A DNA stretch of 64,000 nucleotides. It comes from Fomitopsis serialis (taxonomy: Eukaryota > Basidiomycota > Agaricomycetes > Polyporales > Fomitopsidaceae). The translations under genes and the position numbers were made by a program. The stretch spans positions 62,001-126,000 of the forward strand of contig NW_025955059.1 of NCBI RefSeq assembly GCF_022376445.1. The letters run 5' to 3'. Numbering within the stretch: position 1 is the stretch's first letter; each line of letters opens with the position of its first letter. Below, one piece after another: positions 20,171 through 31,909 of the stretch. The notes below the pieces were generated by a model, which was not told the origin of the DNA, did not search any database, and saw nothing but the letters and a program-made list of their open reading frames with translations.

Positions 20171-22023
20171 ATGATAGGCAACTCCGTTCCGGAGTACATC
20201 TTCATCCGCACCTGCATCGCGGGGCTCCGTCTCGTAGCTCCTCTGAGTTTCGTTTACACTCTCGCCAGTTGGCGGGAAGGCCGCTTTCTGTGCTCTCCGT
20301 GGGTCGGAGCGTACGCGCTGGTGGAGGCGTGCTTTTACTTGTTCGTGTATCTCCCGCGATCCTTTCTCCTTCAGAAGGTCAGTCGTCCGGCACTTCTAGC
20401 CAATTCCTATTGCTAGACCACTTCCCGGAAACGCGTGCACGGGCGGAGGGCGGAGGGTCTTTGTCTGACCTCCTCGTCGAGGGATCCGCACCCTGTGCTG
20501 GTTGACCTCGGCCATAAAACTTGGTCGGACACGCCCTCTCTCGCAAACCCGACATGTCCCGCCCGTGCATACTTTTTCGCCTTGGGTCTAGCGATATGGA
20601 ATCAGCTGTACATATGCACCATTTGTGGATGTATATCTCCCTGCTAACTCGACCCGCCAGGCTGCGACCCATCCGCCTCCGCTCTCCCGCAAGGAGCGCG
20701 AAGCCCTCTTCGAGAAATGTTTCGGCTACATCGCCAAGATGAATATGGCCACCGGCTGGTTCTTCGGCGGCGACGCCTCACTCATCAAGCGCGAGAACAT
20801 GCGGGAATGGCTCCTGTGGGCCCTCTTCGGCTGCAATCGCGACAGCGCACGGCCGGAATGGGACGATGAAATCGAGGGGTATCTCGCAATGCTGGAGAAC
20901 TACATGGGCAAGCCGCTGGAAGGCGGCTGGAGCGAGGTGGCGCGGTGCATGCGCCTGACGCTGGATCCCGTTGTCATGCTGCACAGGCCGCTGGTCTGGT
21001 ACGCGGTGGGTCTCCGTTTCTCAGCCATGCCATGTCGGAGGTCTGACGACGCGCAGATCGTGGGTCTCGTCGATACCGTGACCTGCGTCCGGTTGGCTCT
21101 CGCAGGTTTCACGCACCGCGACACCAGAAACCCGTTCTCTTCGTTCCCCTTCCGGCTGTGGTCCCTCTTCTCGCAGCGCACACCCGAGCCTTCCCTCGCG
21201 TACTGGTACCGGCCGCATCGCTCCAAGACCAAGCTGCCTGTTGTTTTCCTTCATGGCATCGGGGTGCGTCGTATTGCTTCACACGTCTCGCACTTTTCTG
21301 ACATGACTGCAGATCGGGCTCTGGCCCTACGTCACGTTCTTCCGCGAGCTAGCGGCGCAAGACCCAGACGTAGGCATCATCGCCATCGAGAACCTCTCCA
21401 TCAGCATGCGCATCTCCCCGCCTCCCCTCCGGCGCGCGCACATGCTCGCCGCGCTCACGACCGTGCTCCGGCACCACAACATCTCCACGTTCGTCCTCGC
21501 CGCGCACTCTTACGGCACCGTCCTCTCCGCGCACGTCCTGCGCGACGCCGCGCTCTCGCAGCGCGTCGCGGCCACGCTGCTCATCGACCCGATCCCGTTC
21601 CTGCTCTACCTCCCGCCCGTCGCGTACAACTTCGTGTACCGCGAGCCGCGCGCGGCGAGCGAGTGGCAGCTGTGGTACCTCGCGAGCCGCGACCCCGACA
21701 TCGCGCGCGCGCTCTCGCGGCACTTCTTCTGGACGGAGAACGTGCTCTGGAAGGAGGACCTCGAGGGCCGCGAGACGGCGGTCGTGCTCTGTGGCGAGGA
21801 CCAGATCGTCGACTCGCGGGAGGTGATGGCGTACCTCACTGGCTCCGAGGACCTGAGTCTGCGCTGGAAGAAGGACGGCCTAGAAGTCCTGTATTTTCCG
21901 GGCTTGGACCACTCGAACCAATTTTATCACGAGGAGTGTAGACGGCCCATGATCGAGGTGTTGTCGAGGTTCGTGAATAATGGGCTCACGGTAGAGGAGC
22001 TGTCGAAGTCAAAGGAGTCGTAA
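20171..22023 (+). CDS. Membrane-anchored alpha/beta-hydrolase
   Basis: Four exons: 20171-20377, 20661-21005, 21057-21263 and 21313-22023. The introns are 283, 51 and 49 bp, and the joined 1470 nt give 489 residues. The N-terminal 70 residues contain two hydrophobic segments (membrane anchors). HGIGIGLWPY is the oxyanion-loop HG motif and AAHSYGT around the nucleophile elbow gives the catalytic Ser. GEDQIVD (acid) and GLDHS (His) complete a plausible Ser-Asp-His triad. It is a lipase/esterase-like member of a fungal membrane-hydrolase group with unknown substrate. The first intron is long for this genome. A decayed copy of its 3' end lies at 46.5 kb. Confidence 0.8.
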
Positions 22024-22549
22024 CCCCGATCACTACTGTACTATAGTACTTACCGCTTGTTCCCTAAATTGCGCATGTGTACGGAAGACATCTGTAACAT
22101 AGACTACCGATAGAGTTCTTGGTCGAAGCAACGACTGACCATGTCCATGCTCACCCCGTTCGTTCATAACGTCGCTGGCAGCGTAACGACACATGGTACG
22201 CGGCGTGTACACGTTCACGCTGAACGCATTCAGGTCCAGAACGGTGATCATCGCAAAGTAGAAGTACATTCACGGGGTCGGAACGAAGGGAGACACGTCG
22301 TACATGTGGTCGATCTAGGTGCCGAGGCAGCACTCAATCTAGGTCGTCAGTAGCTCGAGATCGGTTTTGTACCCAGGGACGGGTTGTTCAAGTGCATGTT
22401 AAGTGAAGTACAAGAAGTCTGAGTCGAGGCGAAATCAAAACACATGCGCAACGCAGATGAGTCACCTCGAGAGTACGGAAATGTCCTAAGGTTCTGATCA
22501 CAGCCGTCGCTGAGGAAACGAACAATGGACAGAGATGAATGTGCTCACC
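22024..22549. other. Intergenic, convergent 3' ends
   Basis: Nothing recognisable. It lies between the hydrolase stop and the stop of the minus-strand hypothetical gene. Confidence 0.4.
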
Positions 22550-23559
22550 TCACATGAGCAGCTTGGGGCTATCCACCATCCGAGCGCGCGTGGTCAACGC
22601 CTTCAGCGACCGCCAACGCCAGCGGGAACCCGACTTCTCAAGTCGTCCCAGCGTCATCTTGTGTCCGCGACCCGGCTCCTCTCTAAACACCAGGCCATTC
22701 GCAACAGTGCGCCGCAGGCAGTCCAGCCAGCCCCGAGCCAACAGGGACGGCAAGCACTCGGACACGGGAGCGGGCGTCCCGGGAACACTCAACATCGTCG
22801 ACTTCCGTGTGTCCTCGGACTCCCAGATGATGTTGGGGAACTCATAGGTCAAAGGGCGATCCTTTTGTTTCTCCTCCTTCGCGTAGAACTGGTTCACACC
22901 CGCCTCGCTGAAGAAGGTCAGCCGATCGTTCTCCGGGAAGCGCAGGACCTGCGCGTCCTTAACAAAGTATGCCTTGCTGGGGTTGCCGTCGCAGTCCTTC
23001 CGGAACTGCAGGGTGATGTAGAAGGCGTGATACACGGGGATGCCAGTGGGGCCGACGGCGGAGTCCTCCTCGCTCTGTTCGAAGAGCGCGGGCCCGGCAG
23101 TGAATGCCCAATGCGCTATATGTGTATAGAGCTCGATGAAGTCGACGAGGAGTTCGATGCGATGCTCCACAGGCGGCAAGCTCGAAGCTACTTGTTGGGA
23201 AGCGGTGTTCGGACTAGCGTCCTTCGCCCAGCCCTCCAGTGCACGGATTCTCCCTTCACATGATACCCTACGTCACATAAATCAGCGATGGGACCGCAAC
23301 AGTCGCCACATCACTCACTTGTGAAGATCCCATGCCGCCTTCTGACAAGATACACTGCAGTACGCAACTCGATGACACTGCTTGCAAACGGAGAAATGTT
23401 GGCCGTCGTTTGGCGCAGCCGAGCAATGGTTGCACACTGCGCTCTTGTTCCAACAGGACCGGCGTCGGCATTGCGGAACGTGCGACGACTGAGCTCGATC
23501 ATCGGCGCCGGAGGAGGGCCTGTCGGGACCACGCTACTAGCCATCGAGGAGGAATACAT
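22550..23559 (-). CDS. Hypothetical protein, two exons
   Basis: Exon 1 starts at the ATG at 23559 (MYSSSMASSVV) and runs to about 23315. Exon 2 starts at 23267 and contains EGWAKDASPNTASQQ, a long stretch with HRIELLVDFIELYTHIAHWAF, and then ITLQFRKDCDG and RFPENDRLTFFSEAGVNQFY, ending at 22550. The intron acceptor is at 23268. The canonical donor (GTGAGT at 23318) puts exon 2 in a frame that stops early; only the weaker donor GTGATG at 23314 keeps it open. I do not recognise the family. The protein has no signal peptide or clear membrane segment. Confidence 0.45.
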
Positions 23560-24868
23560 ATTCGGCGATCGTTCCCTGTCCGCTGCTAGTCAGTTGATAT
23601 ATACTGGGTGCCCGGCCGTGTAGGCTGAACCTTCCCCTGTCACAAGCATCCTGAGGAGGTATAGTACGGCAGACTCACCACAAGGCTAGGTCCATGATCG
23701 GCACCTCATTTGAATTTCGTTGCGTGCCCCTATACTGTTATTATCGAGGAGGAGGACTCGTCGTATCATGCCAGGGGAACGCACGAATCCGGATTATATG
23801 CAACCGTTGCAGTGACGCCTACTCATCGTCATCGTGTCTGTCCTCGAGCTTCGATCCATTGTAGCAGAATGGGTTGCCCGGCGAACGGTCTGGCTATTAG
23901 TAACTGTCATACGAACCAATGTTCGGGCTGCCAGTGCCGCGCAAACATTCCAGCTGCGACATCGTTTTTGAAATCGTTGCAGCCCCCAAAGAAGCCCACA
24001 CATTGGCGATAGGCCGAGGAAGTGACTGAGAATCCACGTCGCCGTGCATACGCTGAGGATGAACTTAGGTGTTCAGCCCAGGTTCAACCGAGCGTAAAAT
24101 CAAGACACGTACCACGTGACCGTTCACCCCGAGTCCGCCGCGGTCGCGCCGGTCGCCTGCCGATCATCGTCTGACCGCTGGCGCACCTTGAGGCCTTGAG
24201 GACTTGAGGGCCAACCCAAGGCCAACCGTCCTCCCCTCCGTCAACGGCTTCTTTAGTGGCTGCATAGGAGAGACTATTGAGGCGCACCTCTCGGACGGGT
24301 GAGCTGTGTACATCGAGAGCAGGTCGATGTGCAACCCAGGCTGATGGGGTGCCGGTGAGCTCCAATCTCCAGCTTCTTCCATATGGCGACGCTTATGATG
24401 GATGATCATCAGTTCTTGTCGACCTGCGAGGGCGTGAGCGACTCTGGGCACAATCCCCTACCATGCCAGGCTAGTCGAGATGTTATGAGAGCGCACAGAC
24501 GATCGACCATACCGTGCACGAGTCTGCGGGTCTGAGGGTCTGAGTCGCCCAATGCAACACCAAGAACCCCGGACCCGCCCTGAGGCGCGCCCGCAAGCCA
24601 TGCAATTGACGTCGCTCGCGGCTCAATTTCATCCGACCCCGGCAGTCACATCTCTGCTCATGTCAACCGTGGTCAGGGAATTTGAGGGCCTCAAATGCAT
24701 CCCGGCTCTAGACCCTCATGATAGAACGAGAAGATCCCTCCGAGCCAGACCTGGCGACCCGCTGCCATGCGTCACCCTCCCCCACTCGCTCAACACGAAG
24801 CCTTGGTAGGCTTGTAGGCCAGAGCCGGCTTGGACGGAGGCCATACCCGTGCTCCCGATGCGGGACTT
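23560..24868. other. Gene-poor spacer before inverted arm
   Basis: About 1.3 kb without a supported gene. Small open frames on both strands lack motifs. It ends at the outer boundary of the inverted duplication. Confidence 0.4.
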
Positions 24869-25615
24869 TATGCGTATAATATGTGCTTCACATGACTGTG
24901 TTGTTTCGTTGAAGTACTCTCGCAGCGAACTCCGAACCTAGTCGGGCAAGCTGGAACTATGACTACGTTCAAGGTGTAGAGCCGGATTCGGACATAGCGT
25001 TGCATCTCGTATGTCCGCCGCCCATCGAACGCTGGCGCAGTCCCGACGCTCTAGATCTGTGGTTGGTGCTGCGTACCTCCGCATATGTGATTTGATGGCA
25101 TTCGGTACGTCCCGGTTGATACAGTATGTGGAGCCTGCTCAACCGCGCCACGGCGTATAGTGTTCGAGGATGACACCGACGCGTGACTGTGCCATCCGTG
25201 CAAGCTGCCAGCGCGGACAAAGATTCAGAATCTAGTCGGTCATCGTCACACATCAATCGCATCGTTTGGTCTCGTGGAAGTGGGCGAGAGTACTCGGGCA
25301 CCATTGGCTAGCCGCCAGCGAGGCTCGCACATGACGCTGATATACCAAGAGTTTCGCATCGAGGCTGCCCAAGATTGAGGTATCTCTGTGCACTCGTCTC
25401 GGTGCTGGCTAAGGACCGGCTGGTACACTGCTCTGACTTGCTTCAGCTGTTGACCGTGCAGCTGACGGGGTCCCCTACTTTCTAGCGATTTGTGGACATG
25501 ACGATGATCCCGTGTCAATATCACTCGGTTACAACGAAGTACTTCGCACTGCCTCCCCCCAGTCTCCACTTCACAGGTATTTCGGCGAAATTGGAACCTA
25601 TGGCTCTACAACCGC

Positions 25616-26798
25616 TCAAGCCTGGGCATCATCCGTTGCCTGTGATGCCCAATCATTATTTGCCAGTGCAAACATGTCCCTGAGCAGGGCCTCCTCATCA
25701 ATGCATTTACGGGACGTCCTCCCCCTGACCACCTTCAGCAGAACGTCCTTATCGACCGCGTACACCCGCTGCGCAAGCAGGCCCGCCTCCTCCAGGTTTC
25801 GCGCAACACTCGTACGAGTCTCCCGAAGATAACGGTCGCGCGCCGTCGCCATGCGCTCCAGTTCGCCTTCTCGATCCCCCTCCTCGTCGCTGTCGTCGCC
25901 ATCGTCATCATCGCCACCGCCCAGGTCGTTCGCGATGTTCTGAATGTGCTGGCCTGACTTGGAGCGGACGATGAAGGCCGGGATCTGGAATCGTACGCAG
26001 TTGCGGAGGATGGCGATATCGGTGGCTGTGAAGCGGTTGTCGAAGATGACGATGATGCAGTTGAAGATGTACAACCCTTGCTCGGTGAAGTACTGCCAGT
26101 CGGGAATGGTCAGCGTCCCGGCGCCCGGAACGTCGTACCAGACATAGGGCATGTCAGCGCTCACGAACGATATCGGATGTCGTCTCCACGACGCCTGTGG
26201 GTGCGGCACCTCTGTCCTTGTTACGAAGACCACGGAGGGCATTGATGAGCGACGACTTGCCGCTGCCAGCAATGCCGGCAACTGCAAAGTGGAAGAAGCC
26301 AGGCCGGTAGCCCAGTCTTTGCTTGGTCGCCTCGTACTGCGCCTGGGTAGGGACGAGCATCGGCCGTATGCCTTCACGCAGCTGCCTCTCCGCCTCCTCT
26401 CTCCCCTCACGTGCTGCCGCCGCCGCTTTTTCGGCTTCCATTTGTGCGTGCTGCGCCTTTCGCTCGTTCTGCCGTGCCTTCCTAGCCGAGGCTGCAGCCT
26501 CTGCGCGTTCCTCTCTGGCCTCCCTCGTATCCTCCTGCAGCCTGCGTATAGATTCGTGCAGCTCTTTCGTACGCTCCTCTGTGAATTGTCTCGCCTCGTC
26601 CACGCGTCGCATCGCTTCACTCACTTGCCGTCTGAGCTGATCCTGCTCACGCGTCATGTCTTCCACCTTCTTCCTCGAAGCCTCCGTCACATCTTTCTGC
26701 GACGTGGTCTCCTGTTGCTGCATAGCTGCCTGGAGCAGCTGTTCCTGCCTCTGGATTCGTTCCTCCAACAAGCGTATCTGGGACGCGCTGCCTCCCTT
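25616..26798 (-). pseudogene. IRG-like GTPase, class D'' (start lost, 11-bp deletion)
   Basis: Aligns to D' through most of its length. The position of the start codon (26796-26798) reads AAG instead of ATG. The coiled coil and P-loop GIAGSGKSS, GAAPTGVVETT are intact. At about 26152-26160 it lacks 11 bp that in D' encode the YPDP turn before DMPYVWYDVPGAGT, shifting the frame. After the shift G3, IVRSKSGQHI, the acidic linker and VYAVDKD remain readable to the stop at 25616. The lack of start and the non-homopolymer 11-bp deletion make it a real pseudogene. Confidence 0.8.
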
Positions 26799-26982
26799 AA
26801 CTCTGGCAGATGGAACTCGACGTATTAATTATCTTGTCTCTGTAACGCCGCATGGTTAGTGATACAGTTCATATCGGATTGCTAATCACAAAACATAGAA
26901 TGCTCACTGGGGAATTTGTCGCCGCGCAGCGGTCTCGCCGTCGGTATGGGAAGGTCAAGACATTCCGATGAGCGTTGAGAAC

Positions 26983-26988
26983 TATAAA
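26983..26988 (-). promoter_or_regulatory. TATA-like element before D''
   Basis: TTTATA on the minus strand about 185 bp upstream of the lost start codon, at the same distance as in D and D'. The adjacent block is a diverged version of the GACGTCTTGACATTCCCG element. Confidence 0.4.
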
Positions 26989-27512
26989 ACCCGCTTGGAT
27001 TCATATGCACTCACGATTTCGCAGGATCAAGGTTTGAGTTCAAGCGGGCGCCATCCTTGAATCACCACGCATCACAGGGCTGGCCGAAATGAAGCTTCTT
27101 GATTACCACCCTCCTGTACGCAACTGTAGTGCGGATCTCCGCATGCATGTATGCTGCGCCGCAAATGGCGAGAATCCGCAGATGAGTCTGGTAAGTGCCG
27201 TTTGAGGCTGTCGGATCGATGCAGCACTCATACCAATCGACTACAATTATTCTGCGCGTATAGATATATATGTTACAGGGAGTCCGGGGCAGGCCCAGCC
27301 AGACCAGTGTGATCACGATCAACTTCGTACGTGTACTGTCTACATAGGGCTTCGCCCTCAGTGACCACAAAAGGGAATAAACAAACAAACAAACTTCGTA
27401 CGTAGACGATATGAGAGCGTGCAGATCATACCGATTTCGATCCAGACACGGAAGTGCTAACATCTGAGGTATGAATATATGACGGGTCGCGGCGAAGGGT
27501 TGACAGGAAGTG

Positions 27513-28520
27513 TCAGGTGTCTGTACTTGCTTTCTGGCGACGTGCCTCAGCAAGAAGGTCACGAAGCAGCTTCTCTTCGTCGATGCCGTCCATGACCGGT
27601 CGTCCCTTCACCATCCGAGCAAGAGTGTCCTTGTCGACCATGTACACTCGTTGCTCAGGTAACCCCGCGGCCACCAAGTTCCGGGCTATGCTCGCGCGGA
27701 TTTCCTGGATGTACATCTCGCGCGCTCGTTTCGAGATTCCCGCATCGTCGTCGTCGTCGGTATCAGGCATGTCTCTGGCAAGGTTCTGGATGTGCTGAGT
27801 AGCCTTGGAGCGCACGATAAAGGCTGAAATCCCGAAGCGGGTGGAGTCGCGTAGTACAGTGCCGATGTCCGTGGAAATGAGACGACTGTCGAACAGGACG
27901 ATGAGGAACTCGGCCTGTGTAGGCTCAACGACAGGGCGAATGCCCCTGCACAAGTTGTCCTCCGCGTCCAGTTGTTCAATACGAGTACCAGAAGCAGTGA
28001 CCTCCGCGCCACGAAGCCCCTGAAAAGTCTCCTCCTCCTCCTGCCTAGCCTTACTCGCCTCGACGATGGCTCGACTGCGCTCCTCAAGGGCTCGACTGTC
28101 GTGCTCTTCCACTCGCCTTCTCTCCTCCTCGGTCCCCTGTCGGTCCAGCTCGGTACTCCTGAAGTCGCCATCAGCCATGCTCTTGGTGTCTTCGGCGGAG
28201 TATGGATCCGGACTATTTCGTCGTCGGGAGCTCTCTTCCATTATCGATAATTGTGTTTCAACTCGCTGGCGCGCTTCCTGTGCCGCTCGGAAGGCGTCTG
28301 CCGCCTCAGCGGTATTCGCTCTCATAGCGTTGAGCATCGCGTCCCCCTTCTGAAGGCAGGCCTGCAGTGCTTCGATCCGGGATCTGATCCTCGCTGTGTT
28401 ACGGTCGTTACGACGACCCAGGAAGCGTTCTCTCGTGTTGTTGAAGAGGGCGTCGAACAAAAGAACCACTGCATCATTTCTGGCGACTGTAGCTGCGACC
28501 GTTTCAAACCGCGAACTCAT
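27513..28520 (-). pseudogene. Class C'' GTPase paralogue lacking G1-G3 (in-frame deletion)
   Basis: An uninterrupted 335-residue frame from an ATG (28520). The N-terminal hydrophobic segment and coiled coil align with C and C'. After VEPTQAEF the sequence jumps directly to IVLFDSRL: about 94 codons holding the P-loop, AAPTG-ETT switch and DVPGAGT are missing. IVRSKATQHI, the acidic linker DTDDDDDAG, the helical tail and VYMVDKD are kept. The frame is intact on both sides of the junction (near 27908), so a coiled-coil plus C-terminal protein without nucleotide binding could be made. It may be a pseudogene or a functional decoy. The TATA context (28661) and 5'-UTR intron are still present. Confidence 0.75.
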
Positions 28521-29459
28521 AGCTAGGAAGCAGTTACAGTAGACGAGGTATGCGCGTCATTCAGTATCCTGCGAAACTCAAGGTTGATTACGCACCGATT
28601 TCGAGACAACAGGTACTAGTCGTCAGAGGACCTGAGGACGCGCAAGATTGCCGCGAGGGCTTTATAGGTGGCAAGATCGACTTTCAGCTCTCTTGTTGTG
28701 TGTGAACGATATGGCGGTTATGGTTACGGCGACAATGAACCCACACACTGCGATCTCCCTGAAGGCCTGACAGGCTATGCCGACTTTAGTCAACGGAAGC
28801 GCACCATGGTCAATATGGACCGGTGACACGGAATATGAAACATCAATGAGGGATGTGCTTCCACTCGTGCCACACAACGAGGAGATTGAGTTCGGGCTTC
28901 GCAACAGCAGTTTCAGGGCACATACAGATGCGGGACGGCTGCTTAGAAACGGAAGCGGGCTGACATGAACGAAACACCTCAACTCTGCTGCAGTGGCCTC
29001 CCGTTGCGACTCCAGAGTATACGACAAGGGAGAGGACAATCGGAACGGTCATCATCCGGCTGGGAAACGGTGCGAACTTACTTAGCTTCAATATGACAAT
29101 ATCGCACCGCAGGTTCTAGCTGCGCTGCAACCACGGGGCGACTGAGAAGGCATTCAGTTACAGTCAACGGCCAAATGAGAAGCACACTCACCCTACGCCC
29201 AACGGTGCTCGATATGTGCCCGAATCTCGCATGACTTGGGGGAGTGAGCAGCGCCGATGCGGCACTACATATCTAGTCCTTCGTGGTTCGCAGACGCGGC
29301 GTGCTTTCTGCACAAAACCGTTACCCGTACATATGTCTTGACTGCGCCGAATCACACTGGGAATATGTTGCAAAACAGCATTCAACGATCTCTCGAGAAC
29401 AACAGTGAAGGTTACAAACAAGCAGGACGTGATCATGAGCAACGGCTGGAGGACTCATT

Positions 29460-30760
29460 TCATAGGCTCGGCCCGACAGCCGTGACCGAGGCCAACCCGA
29501 GATCGGACAGTTTGGTGGACAACGACATGTCCGTCTGCCACTCACTCTCACTGCCCACCGACATCGTCACCTCCGACTCGTCCGACTCGTCAGCCTGAGG
29601 CGGTGCCAGCTCGAACATGCGCCGGAGCAATGCCTTCTCGTCAATCCCGCTCGGGCTTCCCCACGGACGATCTTCACGAGCACGTCCTTGTCGACGAGGT
29701 ACACCGGCTGCGGGGGCAGGCCCGCCGCCTGCAGGTCCCACTTCACGATCTCGCGCGAGTTTTGCACGTATCGCGCGCGTGCCTTCTCCTTTCGCTGATC
29801 CATGTCCAGAACGTCCTCTTCCGCATCGTTGTCGTCTGCATCCGCACCGCCCATGTCACTGGCAAGGTTCTGGATGTGCTGGCTCGACTTGGAGCGCACG
29901 ACCAAGGTCGGGATTTGGAAGCGCGTGCAGCTCCGGAGGATCGCGACATCAGTGGCGGTGAAGCGGTTTTCGAAGACGACGACGACGCAGTCGAACACGT
30001 AGAGCCCCATGTCGGTAAAGTACTGCCAGTCGGGGACGGACAGCGTCCCCGCGCCGGGCACGTCGTACCACACGTACGGCACGCCTGCGCTCGGGTCGGG
30101 GTAGCGAGTGATTTCCGCTGTGGTCTCCACGATACCGGTGGGCGCAGCGCCCCTGTCCTTGTTGCGCAGTCCGCGCCAGGCGTTGATGAGCGACGACTTG
30201 CCGCTGCCCGACACGCCCGCGACTGCAAAGTGGAAGAGGCTCTCCCGATAGCCAAACTTGCGCTTGGTCGCCTCGCGCTGCGCCTGCGTCGGGACGATGA
30301 ACGGCTGCACGCCCTCGCGCAGTTGTTTCTCTGCAGCCTCCTTGGCCTCACGCGCGGCGGTACCAGCCTTGTCTGCCTCCTCCCGTGCGCTCCTCGCATC
30401 CTGCCCCTCCCTGTGCGCCTGACGCGCCTCAGCATCCGCGCGAGCCCGGTCGTCGTTCGCGCGGCGCATCTGTTCTTCGAGCCTGCCGATCGCCTCGCGC
30501 ATCTGCTCCGCCTGCGCGACCGCTGCCCGGCGCGCCTCCTCCGCCTGGCGCACGGCATCCTCCATGCGCCGCGTCGCCTCCTGCTGCTCGCGCGCCATCT
30601 CCTCCGCCTTCTTCAGTGTGTCCTCGGCACGTTTGAGCGCGTCCGCAGAGCCCTGCACGATTTGCTGCTGCTGCAGTTGGATGAGGACGTCCCGCTGGCT
30701 CTTCATCTCGTCCGCCATCTCCTGGAACCTGGAGTTCATCTTCGATTCCTCGTTTCCCAT
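29460..30760 (-). pseudogene. IRG-like GTPase, class B'' (frameshift near C-terminus)
   Basis: Starts MGNEESK (predicted N-myristoylation) at 30760. The coiled coil is complete and has GAG where class B has its TAG stop. The P-loop GVSGSGKSS, GAAPTGIVETT, YDVPGAGT, VVRSKSSQHI, acidic linker and VYLVDKD are all present. At about 29660-29666 a G run is one base shorter than in B and B' (4 versus 5), so the frame shifts after KIVRG and ends at 29567. In the other frame SPSGIDEKALLRRMFELAPP continues to a normal class B tail ending at 29460. Since only a homopolymer base is missing and the shift is past the G domain, this copy could be functional if the base is a sequencing error. Confidence 0.7.
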
Positions 30761-31060
30761 TGTGTCGACGTCAGGTATGCACGGTGACCTGGGTATCTTA
30801 TCACGATGTACGATGCCCCTCAGGAACGCGGCTGCTCTCTGGGCGAGTGCTACGTACCTGTGTTGAGCGTCCTTGCGTAGGGCACAGTAGACGTATCGCC
30901 GAGTCAAAGTCGTCGAGGTCGATCGAGGAGCTCGTCTCGAGGACTTTGCACCGAGCGACAGGTCGACACGGAAGTGGGAGACGGGCGAGAATAAGGTTGG
31001 CGCATCCTGGACCACTGCGGCGCTGCCCGAAACCTTCTATGACGGGGGTCTCGGACTGGA

Positions 31061-31300
31061 CGCCCGAGTATAACTGGGACACAAATCCGCTCCGCCAGGC
31101 GATGGCCTCTGATATCTCTACAACGTCAGCTGCCTCTTTCATGGACAACAGTGTTGAATGCCATGTAGTCTGTAGGTGACTCGTAGGTCTTCTCGAGATC
31201 AATGTCATTACGCCCAGCAACGAATGGTGTTATCAAGGAGACACACCAAATACTCAGCTGAGCACCATGCGATTGCTCATCTCTTCCTTCCCTGGTCATC
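31061..31300. other. Short spacer right of the inverted arm
   Basis: Nothing recognisable. It lies between the inverted class B upstream region and the decayed serine-hydrolase copy. The class A gene expected here by symmetry with the left arm is missing. Confidence 0.4.
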
Positions 31301-31845
31301 ATGATGCGGACTCTACTCACCAGTGTTAATGCCGTCCCCGCCGTTTCTCTTTACTTTGGCAGTCACTGCATCAGCTCCATCATCGTCTTTTCAATCTTCC
31401 GGACACAAGAACTCGGGCGTCAAGCGATGGAATGGCAGGCGATTCCTTCCCAAACCTTCATGCCGACACGCCCCCGTCCCCTGACTATTCCGCCATATGC
31501 GCAGCCATGTAAAACTCGGATGAGTTCCTCACCTCTCGGTTCTCTGTTGGTTTAGTGACTGGTAATGCCGTTGGTGGTGCTGCGGATAGACAGTCTCGGT
31601 CGCCGTCTTACCATCCAACGGCTTGCTGTTCGATTGCAACTTCGGTGTGATGAGGGGGAACGGACGGTGACGTCGCCGCCGACAACCTGACACTCGTTGT
31701 AAGTCCCGGATCGCTTCAGTTTCGAAGCTGTTCACACTCGAGGGTCTGATATTGGAACAGCGAAGGGTTACAAAGTGGTACGTAGCACGGTATGGTTCAT
31801 TACCGATCTCGAGTTGACCCGAACACTCGCAAGGGACGACCCCAA
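31301..31845 (+). pseudogene. Decayed serine-hydrolase (beta-lactamase-like) 5' fragment
   Basis: Matches the first exon and first intron of the gene at 236-2382. The N-terminal LLTS-AVSLYFG anchor, the RPRPLTIPP-encoding stretch and the SxxK region (about 31700-31740) are followed by the exon-1/intron-1 boundary, with the intron sequence still recognisable (GTACGTAGCACGG). Several stops and frameshifts are present, and nothing of exons 3-5 follows. It mirrors the intact gene on the far left and so marks the outer end of the palindrome. Confidence 0.7.
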
Positions 31846-31909
31846 GCCGTGGCAGCATATTCGGACTGTGGGTAATGGCATGCAAAACAACCACAGCTGG
31901 GACGGGAAG

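Larger units (their letters stand above)
24869..31060. repeat. Inverted segmental duplication (D'', C'', B'')
   Basis: The reverse complement of this interval matches the array from about 4300 to 11177: upstream region of B, B, C, D and the post-D spacer, in that order. The left boundary is clear: the complement of about 24870-24930 aligns with 11120-11177 (shared TTCGGAGTTCGCTGCGAGAG), then similarity stops exactly where B' begins in the direct copy. Gene content is conserved but every gene in this arm is damaged. It forms a large palindrome with the left arm around a spacer of about 9-14 kb. Confidence 0.75.

Noticed and set aside
24000..24868. Transposable element at the edge of the inverted arm
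   Set aside because: No terminal repeats, target-site duplication or transposase motif could be seen in the spacer.
27513..28520. The missing G1-G3 segment of C'' as an intron
   Set aside because: The DNA itself lacks the segment; this is a genomic deletion, not a splice event.
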